Positions 33,675-45,329 of a stretch of DNA of 64,000 nucleotides are shown here, piece after piece. Origin of the DNA: Oxytricha trifallax. Taxonomy: Eukaryota > Ciliophora > Spirotrichea > Sporadotrichida > Oxytrichidae. The position numbers and the translations under genes are program-made. Each line of letters begins with the position of its first letter. Position 1 is the stretch's first letter. Below the pieces are notes generated by a model that was not told the DNA's origin, made no database searches, and worked only from the letters and a program-made list of their open reading frames with translations. Location of the stretch: contig ARYC01000214.1 in assembly GCA_000711775.1 (NCBI GenBank), forward strand, positions 62,001 through 126,000, in the 5' to 3' direction.

Positions 33675-34015
33675 TCTAATTATAACGAACCTAATAATAA
33701 ATTATTGCAAAAATTGGGAAAAATCATATGATATTTCAATATTGTACATCAATGAAACACAGAATAATAATCAGAATTGTAATACTTATTAATTCAAGTG
33801 ATTGACCTTTTAAATTTAAAATTAAGTTATGCTTAGTATCAATATTACTTTAATTAGCAATTATGCATAGTTTCTTATACGATTCTCATCCTAAAATATT
33901 GCATCATAATAATCCTATTTACATTTTTCTGCAGTTTAGAAATATAAATTTTGAATTAAAACAGCAAAATACATATATTTCTATAATTTTTATAACCATT
34001 TTATTTGTAAAAAAA
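33675..34015. other. Divergent intergenic region
   Basis: AT-rich spacer between the divergent starts at 33674 (minus) and 34016 (plus). The standard-code frame at 33863 is AT-driven and was not accepted. Confidence 0.4.
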
Positions 34016-35563
34016 ATGTCTAGTTTTGGCAAAGCAACAAGAGGTATATACAAATAATAATGCTAATTAAAATTAACAATTTTATAGGCAAAAGCCTAAA
34101 TAAATCTTCATTGATGCCTGGACCAGGAAATTATATAAGTGAGAATCGTAGATCTACTCCATCATTTAGGTATACTTAATTTTAGAGTAATTCTAATTTA
34201 TCTTAGTATTGGAAAAAGTTAGAGATCGGGTGCAAGAGATAATAATGGACCAGGACCAGGGTAATACTAAGCTCTGCTTGTAAGTTTCTAAAGTTCATAT
34301 AATGAATAAAAGTTAACCATTTAATAGGGTGGATCAAGAGGAGTCAGTATAGGCTAAAAATCAAATTATGGTAGTGTAATGGCAGGTTTGGGAAAGAATG
34401 GAGGAAATCCAGGTCCTGGTCATTATCAGTCAGGTAATTACGATAGTAGATCGGCTGCATACTCATTTGGTATTAAAACTGGATCTGCATTAGATAATGG
34501 TAAACATTTGGGAGTGCCTGGACCTGGCTAATATAACTTAGGTGGATCATAAACTGATCATTTAGGGAAAAGTTCACATAATACTAGCCGTGGACCTGGT
34601 TTTGGAACAGAAAAGAGAGCTATTGGAGGGGTTACGAAAAGCTCAAATGAAATCCCTGGCCCTGGACAATACACTATAGATTCATGGGGTCATGCACCTA
34701 GAATTGGTTTTGGTACTTCAACCAGAGAAAAGAATGGAGGCTTAAGTAGCAAAGAATCAAAGCTAGTACCTGGGCCAGGTTAATATAGCTATGAAGAAAT
34801 AATCGGTAAAAATGCGACAAAAGTTTCTATGAAATTTAGGCCTAATACTTCTTCAGGAGCTAGAACTTTAGACGCACCTGGACCAGGTCAATACAATCCT
34901 AATGTCTCAAGTATTAAGACAGCTGTTCCAGGCTCAAGAATGGGAACAAGTTAGAGGTCGGGATTAACTAATAACGCTTAAAATATGCCAGGGCCAGGTC
35001 ACCACACAATAAGTGATGATTGGACAGGTAAATTTAAGAATGCAGGATTTGGAGCAAGTTAAAGAAATGGATTGAGTTTATCTAGAGATGGTCCAGGACC
35101 AGGAAATTATAATCCAAATGAAATAACTCTAAGCGCAGCTCCTTAATACTCGATGGGAGGAGGTAGATTAAAGAGTGCAGCTAAATCTAATAGAAACTAA
35201 GTCCCAGGGCCTGGCCAGTATAATCCTAGAGTAGACTACTCTAAGGAAAATCTTGGAGGTGTTAAAATTGGCACCAGCCCTAGAGGGGAAAAATACGCAA
35301 GAGACTTGAATTATTTAAAGAATTTCATTTAATATCTTTTAAATAAGATTGGGAATTAAATGTTTTAAGACGGTCCTGGTCCAGGAAATTACAATGTACA
35401 AAACAGATTAGGAGGCCCATCTTATGGTATCGGTTCAGGAAGCAGGTCAAATGCTAAGCACGATTAAACCCCAGGGCCTGGCTAATATAAACTACCAGTC
35501 TATGTTGCAAGTCTACCGAGATATCAAATGCCAGATAAGCCAGAAAGTCTCAGATATGTTTGA
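34016..35563 (+). CDS. SHIPPO/ODF3-type PGPG-repeat protein
   Basis: ATG at 34016 (MSSFGKATRG), GT...AG introns at about 34045-34087, 34170-34205 and 34280-34327, then an almost uninterrupted frame to TGA at 35561-35563 (YQMPDKPESLRYV). I count 12 PGPG-x-(Y/H) repeats, e.g. MPGPGNYISENRRSTPSF, PGPGHYQSG, IPGPGQYTIDSWG and TPGPGQYKLP, each followed by a short G/S-rich stretch with F/I-G-x-G/S (YSFGIKTGS, GFGTSTREK). This STPGR/SHIPPO repeat is typical of outer-dense-fibre protein 3 relatives, microtubule-inner or axoneme-associated proteins in ciliated cells, so a ciliary role is likely. A stretch at about 35310-35365 is AT-rich but stays in frame; it may be a short in-frame IES. Most Gln are TAA/TAG. 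Confidence 0.9.
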
Positions 35564-36343
35564 ATTAAATTACCAAAATTATATAATACTATGATGGAAT
35601 TCCTTCTCCCAAAAATGGCTAATCTACCAAAGGTATTTTTAGCACTTTTGAAAGATTTATTCCTAAAAATAAACCTAATAATTTTGATTAAATTATCAAT
35701 ATGTTTTTTATTAATGGTAAAATTTTTCCTCTATTTCAGAAAAATTAAATATGACACGCTTTTTGTTTAAATATTTAAATAGATTAATTACTTAATGTTA
35801 AAGTTAAAACTACAATAATGCCATTTCTCAGCACTCACTATTAATCTATTTTGTTTGGTTTTTATAGTATTTTAAAGATTATTTTCTTTAAAATGCTATT
35901 TAACATAACACCTTGAAAATTATATTTTTATTGAGTATATTTATTTGTACTATAAAATTTATTTATTAATGTTGATTAATTTTACACTTGAAAAAAATAA
36001 TCACTAAAATAATAAATATGGGTGGCAGGTGACTACTCCCTAAAAATACTACTATTGCAATATTTTGAATACAATCATAGCTATTTTTAAAAACATAATT
36101 TGATTAAGAAACTATTAAAAATTCATTTTACTTTAATTTCTTATAAATATTGCTCAAATTATCATATTTTTAATTAATAAATTTTGATAATTAGCAAAAG
36201 ATTTCTGCATCTAATTACTATTTCTTATAAAATAATAGTTTTTTGCGATGTATTTATTTATTAATTATATTATATATTATTTTGTTTATAGTAATACAAA
36301 TAATATTATCGTTAAATTCAAAAACATCAATAATTAATTAAAA
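35564..36343. other. AT-rich intergenic spacer
   Basis: No coding island in either strand. Carries the 3' end of the SHIPPO gene and the start region of the next gene. Confidence 0.45.
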
Positions 36344-39300
36344 ATGAGTTTCGCTTCAACATTGAAATAATAACAACAACTTCAACGAAATAACCCTAAT
36401 AGAAGACAGACGCCTCTCTAGCTATCTTAAACTGGCACTGCTCCAATCACTCATAGAGGCACCTCCTAGTCCAAGTATGAATAGAATTTGGGAAGTAACA
36501 GCAATTAAGGCATTAATAAGTCGTAGGAATTCAAAAAGGTAAGTTTAGAAGTTTTTACTAATCAAAGTTAATACACTTTCTTACTTCATAATATCATTCT
36601 AAGTGACACTAATAATGTTAAAATGTTCTTTTTATAGGGATTCACCAAACATCTAACAGGGTCCATGTCCACTTAAAACTTGGAGACGTAATATACAATG
36701 AGTGAAGATGCCTAATCAATGCTGACGCCTCAAATTCAAAATTAGAGTTAAAATAATGGGAAGTAATTAGACATCATGAATCATTTTAATTTAAATTAAA
36801 CAGTTCAATCAAAACTGTGATTATTTCAAATAAAATTTCATTTTAATATATCAAATAAATCAAAAGCTGTCAAAAGTTTTTGATAGAATTGGTTACTTGG
36901 AAGATGCGCTTTCAAGAGTAGAATTACAGTAAGACTCAATACGTCCAGTAATTAAAGCTCTTGAGTAATCACAGTCAACTGGATTAAATCATTAAAAGTT
37001 GGGAAGTTCAGTGGCCAATATTAGAAAATAGGGAGCTGTTAAAACCCCTATTCTCAAATTTCACTTTGAGAATCGCAATTGATAATTTATTTTTAGAAGT
37101 TATTGTGAAATAATAAACTCAATTAAATAACTTTGATAGTAAAATAAGCATCAATCTTAAATGTAAATAAATATCTCACTTTATATGTAATTTTAAGTTT
37201 TGGTTTTAACAAGGAAAATGCTAATAACATTGGTGGAGGCAGTGTCACAAGTTCTTTCGTGAGTTAAGCAAATAATCTACTATTAGAAAAGCTCACTAAA
37301 ACGACAAATAATCAATAGAAAAACCAAACTGATGCCAACTAGTAGCATATCCTACAAACTCAATGTGCAAACATGGGCTCAATCTCTTAAGACTCTTCAT
37401 TGATTTTGATGTCAAAAGAAAACCCTCTAATGACCATGACAATGGGCGGTGGAGTCTACTCAAGAGATGAAATTGAAAAGATGATCGCTGTTTAGTTAGA
37501 ATCACATAAACAAGAGCTTCAATAATAGTATGGATATCAGTAAGAAAGTAGGTTGACATTGGAAAACGTAGAGAATATACTCAATTCAATTGATGTAATG
37601 CGGTAGGATTTAATTAGAGTAGAGGAAAATCAAAGAAATTACTCGTATTCATAGAGTGGCAATAATACTACAAATGTCATTAAACTTAATAGTTCAAATC
37701 CAAGCCCTAATAATTCACAGATAGTTTAGACAGAACTATTAAAATACACCTTAAAATCCTTTTTATTCTGATATCTTAAGTTATATAACAATTATTATTA
37801 TAGCTTCTTTTAAAGCTTAATTCTCAGACTAATTGCATTTCTTCAAGTCAAAGCTAGATGTTCTACTATAAAAAGTAGATTCAATTAGTTAAAATAATTC
37901 ATTTTTAATTTATAAAATTAAGATTTGATTAAAATATTAAGATTGAAAATATTTAGAGATAAAAATTTTATTTAAAAAAATATCCTTATTTACAATTTGA
38001 CATTAGAATTAGTATTTTTTTTAATTAATCAATCTAACTAAAATTTGAACTTTATTTCTTTTCCTATACTATTAGCTTATTTCTATAATTTATGGAAATT
38101 TTTACTAAATGGATAACTCTTATGATAAACGAATTTCCAATCTGGAGGCGGTTGTAACACCCCTAATTTCCCAAGAGAGAGGTCTCCCCGCTAATTAAAT
38201 CCTTGATTTAATCTCAAACGAATTAAGCAACCTCTAAACTGGTCCTTAAATCAACATGATAATCGATGAGAAAGTAAAGCTGCAGTTTTTAAGCCAAGAG
38301 CTACTAATGAAAAACTTAGAAAACGAGATTTTAAGTCTGAAATAATTGGGAGGGCAGTACAAGATTAATGAAGGTGGAATTACAAATAAGTCCTTAACTA
38401 ATTCACAAATCACAAACATTTCACTTCATAATAACCCAATGGAAAGCAAGATTGATAAGTAAACAATCAACATGAAGACTATGAATTCTTAACTAAGTTC
38501 TTCAAATCTTGCCAAGTTTCAATCCACCGAAAAAGAAAATAACATCCAAAAATCAAGCAACTTTTAGAATAAGTATTTATCTTTATTGTATTTAATGTTA
38601 TTTTAACTTCAACACTCAGTCGTCTCTCTCAAGCTAGACTAGCATCCAGAATAAGCAAATAACAAAAGACACAAAATCATAGAACAGTAATGGATACGAT
38701 ATTGTGCAAACTCATTCCGTGAAACTTCTTACTTTACTATATATTTATTTATTATGTTAAAGTTGCAAATCAGGTGAAGTCAACAGATGCTGGGCATAGT
38801 TCAGTTACAAGCAACAGGGATTAGAAGGCAAATTTAATGAAGGAATTTAAGCAATTAGTTCAAACTAACATTAAGAAAGTATACTCAAAATAAGTTATGA
38901 TTGAGTGAATATTTTTATTTTAATTGTGGGTTATTTATATTATAGTTGTAAAAATAAACGAAATTAAAAAAATGTACAATAATCTGTTAAAACTATATAA
39001 TTAACATTAAAAGCTAATAAATAAAATCATTAAAATTGCGTTAATTTTTTGTAATTCTACATATATTTCGATCTTTCTAAACTTATATTTCTTATATATT
39101 TAACTTATTTCCAATATCAAAGAGTAACAATGAATTGAAAGATCACTTGGAAAGCTTAGAATCACACATTCTCACAACCTCAGAGTCAATCAATGATCGA
39201 TTAGAGGACATTCACAGATAAATGGGAGATCTGCACAGTGAAATTCATGCTAATATTGACTTAGTTAGGGAAAAGAAGAGACTCAATGCCCCAGACACTA

Positions 39301-40794
39301 ATCAATTTATACAAATAATGCTAAGCTTAATCGTAGTGAATGACTTATTCATAGCAACTTTGCCTATGTTTTTAATATAATCAGTTCGTGAGTATTCTTG
39401 GAGAGGATGTAAAGCAATTCATAAGCTGTATGCGTGAAGAAATAGAGTCAGTTTTACTATCAATCAATGAGAGAGATGATACATGTAAGCTAGATATGTA
39501 GAGAATCGAGAGTAAAATTAATCAAGGTGAGCAGTGCAAGTAGTAACTGCTAAATCACTAAGCATTTAAAGAATCTTCAAGTCAAAGCTCTAAGGGTAAA
39601 ATTTAATCACCAAATAGAAGCAACAAGCCTGCTGGCCTAACCCAGAGTAATACTACGATTTCTTAAGACGATTTAAGTACTTATTTGTCAGTTGCTGAAA
39701 TCAAAGAACTGCAGAAAATTGATGCATTTAGAGAACACACACTGGCTTTACAAAGACACATGGACAATACATCCACTTATTTGCAGAAATAGGTGGTTAG
39801 TGTCGATAGTAAAATTGATTCTGCCAAGTAGATACTGTTCAAGGAGCTTGGCATTACATTAAAAGAAGACGCTAATAAGAGACCCAATAGCGCTCTGGAG
39901 AAGGAGATTAGAGAAGTAGTAGAGGAAGAATACGATGAAGACGAGGATGAGGAGGAACAAACGGTACAAGATTATGCCAATTCTAAATAGGAGAGAGAGG
40001 AAGAGTTTGAGGAGAATGATGATGTAATGGATTTACCAGCAGATATGGACGAAGAATCCCAATCAATTGATGAGATAAACTCCAATCACTATAAAATGGA
40101 ATAATTTCAGTCATTTATGCTAATTTTATCCATTATGGCAAAGTAGAACATGTTGGAACAACAATAACAACAGTTTCTTTATCAGCAATAACAACAATAA
40201 TACAACTCAAATGAATCTGATGAATAAAACTACCTCAATCAAGCGCAATCAAACACTTTGAAACAAACTGTGAGATAGCAATCTCATTAAAACACCAATA
40301 GTCATTAACCATTTTACTATCAATCTTAACAGTAGCAATAAAACATGCAAAATCAAGCCAATAAACACAATTTAGTGCAGGTTTATGACAGCACTCACTC
40401 TAATTAATAGCATTACATGAGCTAATACGATACTGATAACCACAATTAATATGCAAATGATGATCAAGATGACTTGCTAAATAACGACATTGATGATGTA
40501 AACGATGACGATGATGAGCTTTATGACTCTAATGGCAGTATAAGCGGAAGTCAACAGAAACTCTATCTCCTTAACAATAACGACAATAGTAATACTAATG
40601 GCAGCACAGTGATTGATGAGAGTGAACCACATAGAGCACAGAAGTCTCCCACTCATAACCAGCAGATGAGTCTTCATCATAAGCAATTTAGCAGCAATAA
40701 TTCTATAGGAAGTGCTAATAGCAGTGGAATGGTGAGAAGCTCAAGTAAAAGCGGGCTGTAACAACCAACTAAGAGATTGCAAGGCAGGTTCTGA
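36344..40794 (+). CDS. Large coiled-coil protein with Q/N-rich acidic C-terminus
   Basis: ATG at 36344: MSFASTLKQQQQLQRNNPNR, TGTAPITHRGTSQ, then a GTAAG donor at 36540. Islands follow: FTKHLTGSMSTQNLETQYTM (36640), VFDRIGYLEDALSRVELQQD (36880), GGGVYSRDEIEKMIAVQLES (37440), ENVENILNSIDVMRQDLIRV (37565), DNSYDKRISNLEAVVTPLIS (38110), EKVKLQFLSQELLMKNLENE (38270), KDHLESLESHILTTSESIND (39135), GEDVKQFISCMREEIESVLL (39400). From about 39400 to 40794 the frame is nearly continuous: REHTLALQRHMDNTSTYLQK, an acidic block (VVEEEYDEDEDEEEQ, 39930), poly-Q (40150-40210, 40330), acidic NDIDDVNDDDDEL, ending TKRLQGRF and TGA 40792-40794. Over 1000 residues. Likely a structural or scaffold protein; no named family recognised. 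Confidence 0.75.
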
Positions 40795-41007
40795 TCAATC
40801 TTCACAAATATAAAAGTGGATAATTACACCTAAAATTAACAATATATATTTTGATAAAATCAATGCGATTTAGTATTTTTTTAGCGAAAATATTTGAATT
40901 TATAGTAAAATCAATTCTACTTTGAGATATAATCTTTTAGTTTAATAGATGAAAATACAGTGTAAATATACAAATTTAAACAGTTAATATAAGGAATATA
41001 AATAAAA

Positions 41008-42395
41008 ATGGAAAATAATTCAACATTACACTTTCAAACCCCTCTTCTCTCTCCAAGAAGATTCTTAGAATAGTCGCAAGAGTGCAGTAAGTTTAAATTT
41101 ATTTTGTTTATTGATTTCATCCAATGTAATTCTTATGTAATTTAATGGTGGTTTTCAAAAAAACAAATCATATTAAAAATATTCAAAGAAACTAGAAAGA
41201 AAAATTGCCAATATTAATTATTGGAAGTATTCTAATTAAAACAATTACATTTTTAGAGAATTTAAACTGCCTATACTGTTGCATTGAGGAATGGGAAGTG
41301 TGTGGAGAAGAATTAGATTGTAAGCCAAACATGACCCAAAACATTATTATTTGTATTACTATCATAAATTGCTATTATTAATAAAAAATACTGAATAAAA
41401 CATAATAATCTTTTCTGCTATAATCGCAGGGATATTCTTCATACTGGCGCTTTATTGCTTTGTGGTGCATTGCTGTGTCGGCAGAAAATACCGCACTATG
41501 TTCATATAAACAGTCCTAGCGAGAGACCACTAACTCAAGTAAATGGAGAAGAAACAAGGAGTAAGTATGGTAATATAAAAATAAAGACCCTCCAATTCTC
41601 ATCATATTTATTATGATTAATATCTCAACTTATCAGCAAATAAAGTAATCACACAGATACACCATTTATTGGCTGTATCTTTCATACATTAAATTGCATA
41701 AAATGGGTTAGATTCTAATTTCTAATAGGTGATTATTGGACTGGACATTCCCAAGAACATTCCAGTGAAGATAGCAGATATGGCAAAGAACAGTGATGAT
41801 TCCGATAACGACTACGTGCCTGAATACTATCAAGTGCGTGGTAAGAACGCCAAGCAAATGATGCAAAGAGACCAGCAACAGATGCAGCAGTTGTAAAACA
41901 CAATATATATCTCAATAAATATGTTCTGTATAAGTCACATACCAGGTTTCTATAAAATTCTGTGTTTATTTATTGTTGATCAAGATAGAGTCAGCGCCAT
42001 CATAAACCATAGAAAGTTTTGACTTCACTAAGAAAGGAGAGATTGATAAAGTCAGAGAACAAGTGAAGGAGAATTTAAAGAAGTCTCAAATTGCTAAATA
42101 ATCATAAGAACAACCCATGAATAAAGATAATGACAAGAAAAACAGTAGCAGTAAATCTGATAAGAAAGCAACTAACTCTGATAAATACAATAGCAATAAC
42201 AGTATTAATGATAAGAAGTAGTCTGGCAATTTGATTGCATAATAAAATTAGAAGAAATACAAGGAAGATGATGACTTTGATGAGGGTGATGATCACATTC
42301 TAGAGGATGAGGAGGGTAAAATCAACACTTAAGCACAAATGATCAAGAAAAAAGGCGATGAGGAAGATCCAGTCCCAGAGTCTGATGATTATTGA
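41008..42395 (+). CDS. Single-pass membrane protein with Cys-rich ectodomain
   Basis: ATG at 41008: MENNSTLHFQTPLLSPRRFL. After an IES/intron, ENLNCLYCCIEEWEVCGEEL-DCK (41257) gives a cluster of cysteines; then GIFFILALYCFVVHCCVGRK (41428) is one membrane helix followed by basic residues. The inside part reads TMFIQTVLARDHQLKQMEKK, VIIGLDIPKNIPVKIADMAK (41730), SDDSDNDYVPEYYQVRGKNA, a Gln-rich helix, then a charged tail (KKGEIDKVREQVKENLKKSQ; KEDDDFDEGDDHILEDEEGK) to PESDDY and TGA 42393-42395. Four interruptions are AT-rich. N-terminus-out topology follows from the positive-inside rule, although there is no N-terminal signal peptide. Function unknown. Confidence 0.7.
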
Positions 42396-42527
42396 TTAAT
42401 GAATATGGATTATAATTATAAAATTCTTATTTCTTAATTTCATAATCTTTTTAGATTTTAATGATACAAATCTTAATAATGCAGATACATTGATTAATCT
42501 AGGCAATCAGCAATTTTATTATAATAA

Positions 42528-44855
42528 ATGAGAGAATTTAATTATAAAATTAAGCATATATTTATTTTCTATAATCGCAATAAAATGTTTACTTACAGAC
42601 CGACAGATTACAGCCCCACTGCCAGTTAGCGTTATCTCAATCAAGTGGCACTTCAGTAGACCAATTACTACCCCAGCAATAATAATCTTAAAACACATAG
42701 GTCTATAGATCCAACACCAACGCTTGGAGGGCAGGGAGATCCGCATGTTAGTGCCAAACCTATGTATTTATTGAGGCAACTCAAAGCTAGGGGGGAAAAC
42801 AATTAAAGTAATAATTCAGCATTAGATCAAAGTAGCAAATTTATCAGAAACTCAATGGAAATTGATGTAAGTCTATATACTAGATTGTAACACTTTATAA
42901 ATATCTTTGAACAGCGTTTTTCTGTGCAATTTATTTACTTTAAAACCTTCATAATTTTCTAAATTTCTCTAAATAATTTCATCAGTCTTTTTAATTTAGG
43001 ATATAAACGGAACAAGATCCAAGAGAAGAGTTCTGACAAGAAATATTGGTGTGGGATTAGGATTAATATGGCAAAGTTAAATTGAAAAAGATCACTTCAA
43101 AGACACAATTATGTTAAATAAAGATATTTATGGTTCATATCCCAAGAAATCTCTCAGTTTATACAGAAACTACGCTTATGATAAAATAAAAATCATTTCG
43201 ATTTAAGATTTACTGTATATAAATATATATTTAGTTTACATACTGAGATGTTACACATGCTAAGAAAAACTATGAAAAAGCATTATAAAATTCCACTCAT
43301 TCAACAAATGATTTGCATTCGTACTCTAAAATTACTCAAATCAACCCTTAACAGTAAGTAAAATCAATAATCATTTTATTATTGCATTAAAATTCTTTTT
43401 TTGAAATGATTATAAATTAATTTTAGATATCACATGTACAAGAATTGTTAATAATTCCTATATTTAGTATTTAATAATATATATTGGAAAATAAACTCTT
43501 ATATAATGAAAATATTAATAGTTTAGTGAATGAATTTTTTTTTTAAAAAAACAAAATCAACATTGTGATTTAGAGAATATGCTCAAAGAATAAAATTGAA
43601 CCTAAATAAACAGCCATATTTTAAGTATAGTTTTGATCAATTTTCCTTATTCAAATATAATCCAGCTATATTCCCCAATCTCCACTTAAAAATTATCACA
43701 TAATTTAATTTAATTATTATTTAGACTAAAACAAGATATTATTGAATAAAATTAGTTGAACAAATCAGGTTTCTACACTTAAAGAAACCCTTAATAATAA
43801 TATTAACAATCACCCCAAAACCCCTTAGCTGACTATTCCGCTCCCTGTACTACAGGCTACTCCCCATTCAACCAACAGAATTAACTCTTCACTACAAAGC
43901 GCCGTGATCCCATATACATAGACGATATAGCAGGCACGAAGCCCAATAACGTCTATCGCTCAACTGTAATGTAAAGCAGGAGGGAGGGGAGCTACAGGAG
44001 AGGCACTAACCCCCTAGACCCAGACTATTTATACCCTGGACTATAGTAATATAAAACATAGCCTAAAAATAATGGGGAAAATTATTCTCAAGTAGACTAG
44101 AAAGAACTGGTTAGTTTTTAAGAAGCCAGAATGAATTAAACTAAGCGAAATGTTTAAAATCAATAATAAAATAATTAAGATAGTCATGATGATGACGATT
44201 TTAATGATAGATAACCAGATTAGGAAAACCAAAAAATATCACAAAATTAAAATAAACCTACTGATAAGGTATAGTAAAATAATGAAAATTTGTTCAGTAA
44301 TTATGGAATGCCTTAGTAAAAAGTAAGCACTAACTCTGATATAGCATAGAAATAAACTCCAGACTTAATAAATTAACCCTAAATGTAATAGTAAATCTCA
44401 AAACTACAAAATAATCCTAATTAAATATAAATACAGAATCAACAGCCAATATATTAAAATTAGTTACCTAATCCAACTAACATGCAAATAAATTACAACC
44501 AATAAGATGATCAAAATAAATATATATATATATATATATATTTCGTGAATATATGGAAACTTTCCTAAATTTAAGCAATTCTAATTTTTACATAAATATT
44601 ACAAACTAAAGAGTATATAATTTTTTTATATATAATCAACTTGATAGAACTTAATTTATGATAAGCAGGAATAAGAAATTCACTGGTCTTGATACTATGA
44701 GGCCAGCTGGGATAATTAGAAGTATTGGCGTTACAGAGTAAGAAATTGAAGAAAAATTTAGCAAGTAAAATTCTAGTTACTACTCTAGGCTTGCCTCACT
44801 ACCCTCGCAGACGAAGCAGACATTAAGTTATGATGTTTTTAATAAGGGATATTGA
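42528..44855 (+). CDS. Q/N-rich hydrophilic protein
   Basis: Start at 42528 or 42595 (same frame). The second gives MFTYRPTDYSPTASQRYLNQ and HRSIDPTPTLGGQGDPHVSA, KPMYLLRQLKARGENN. Islands: INGTRSKRRVLTRNIGVGLG (43002), VTHAKKNYEKALQN (43248), then a long frame from about 43724: SPQNPLADYSAPCTTGYSPF, TTKRRDPIYIDDIAGTKPNN, REGSYRRGTNPLDPDYLYPG, followed by about 130 codons dominated by Gln (mostly TAA/TAG) and Asn. The last island (44668-44855) reads NKKFTGLDTMRPAGIIRSIG, VTEQEIEEKFSKQNSSYYSR, ending SYDVFNKGY and TGA 44853-44855. It is prion-like in composition in the middle, with short conserved-looking blocks at the ends. No family recognised. An (AT)n tract (about 44520-44541) marks an IES. 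Confidence 0.7.
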
Positions 44856-45325
44856 TTGAAATAGAGAAAAAAAATTAATATATTTTACTTTTTATTTATT
44901 AAGAATTTATCAAATTAAAGAGTAAAGTAAAAATAAAATAATTAAAACCCCTTTTAAATAACTTTATTTTTGTAATTAAAAGACTGAAATCTATTTAAAC
45001 AAAAAAAAGAGAAGTAAGCGATAGTAAGATAGTATTAAAGTTTGATACATAATACATATTTAAAAATTGTAACCGTAATTAAGTTAATTACTGAACTATA
45101 TATTTAAATAGATAAGATAAGATTGAGTTAATAAATTAATAAAAGATTAAGCCAATATTCTCTATTTCTGATTGGAATATCTCAATAATTATAATAAAAT
45201 TATATATTAGAATTTCATTTAGTAGAATCACTCTCACATCTAAATGATATTTTATTATAAAGATTTATTGAATAAATATCTCAAAGATATAGTATTTTCT
45301 TTCATGTTGAAATCTCATATAATTA
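44856..45325. other. AT-rich intergenic spacer
   Basis: No supported gene. The plus-strand frame at 45244-45450 is a shadow of a minus-strand coding island. Confidence 0.4.
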
Positions 45326-45329
45326 AGTA

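Noticed and set aside
40477-40686. Minus-strand hydrophobic ORF
   Set aside because: Mirror of the acidic N/D-rich plus-strand coding sequence; hydrophobicity is an artefact of complementing GAT/AAT codons.
43813-43824. CCCCAAAACCCC, a perfect hypotrich telomere-like unit
   Set aside because: It lies in an open ciliate-code frame (SPQNPLADYS) and is a single unit with no tandem run, so it is coding sequence, not a telomere or chromosome end.
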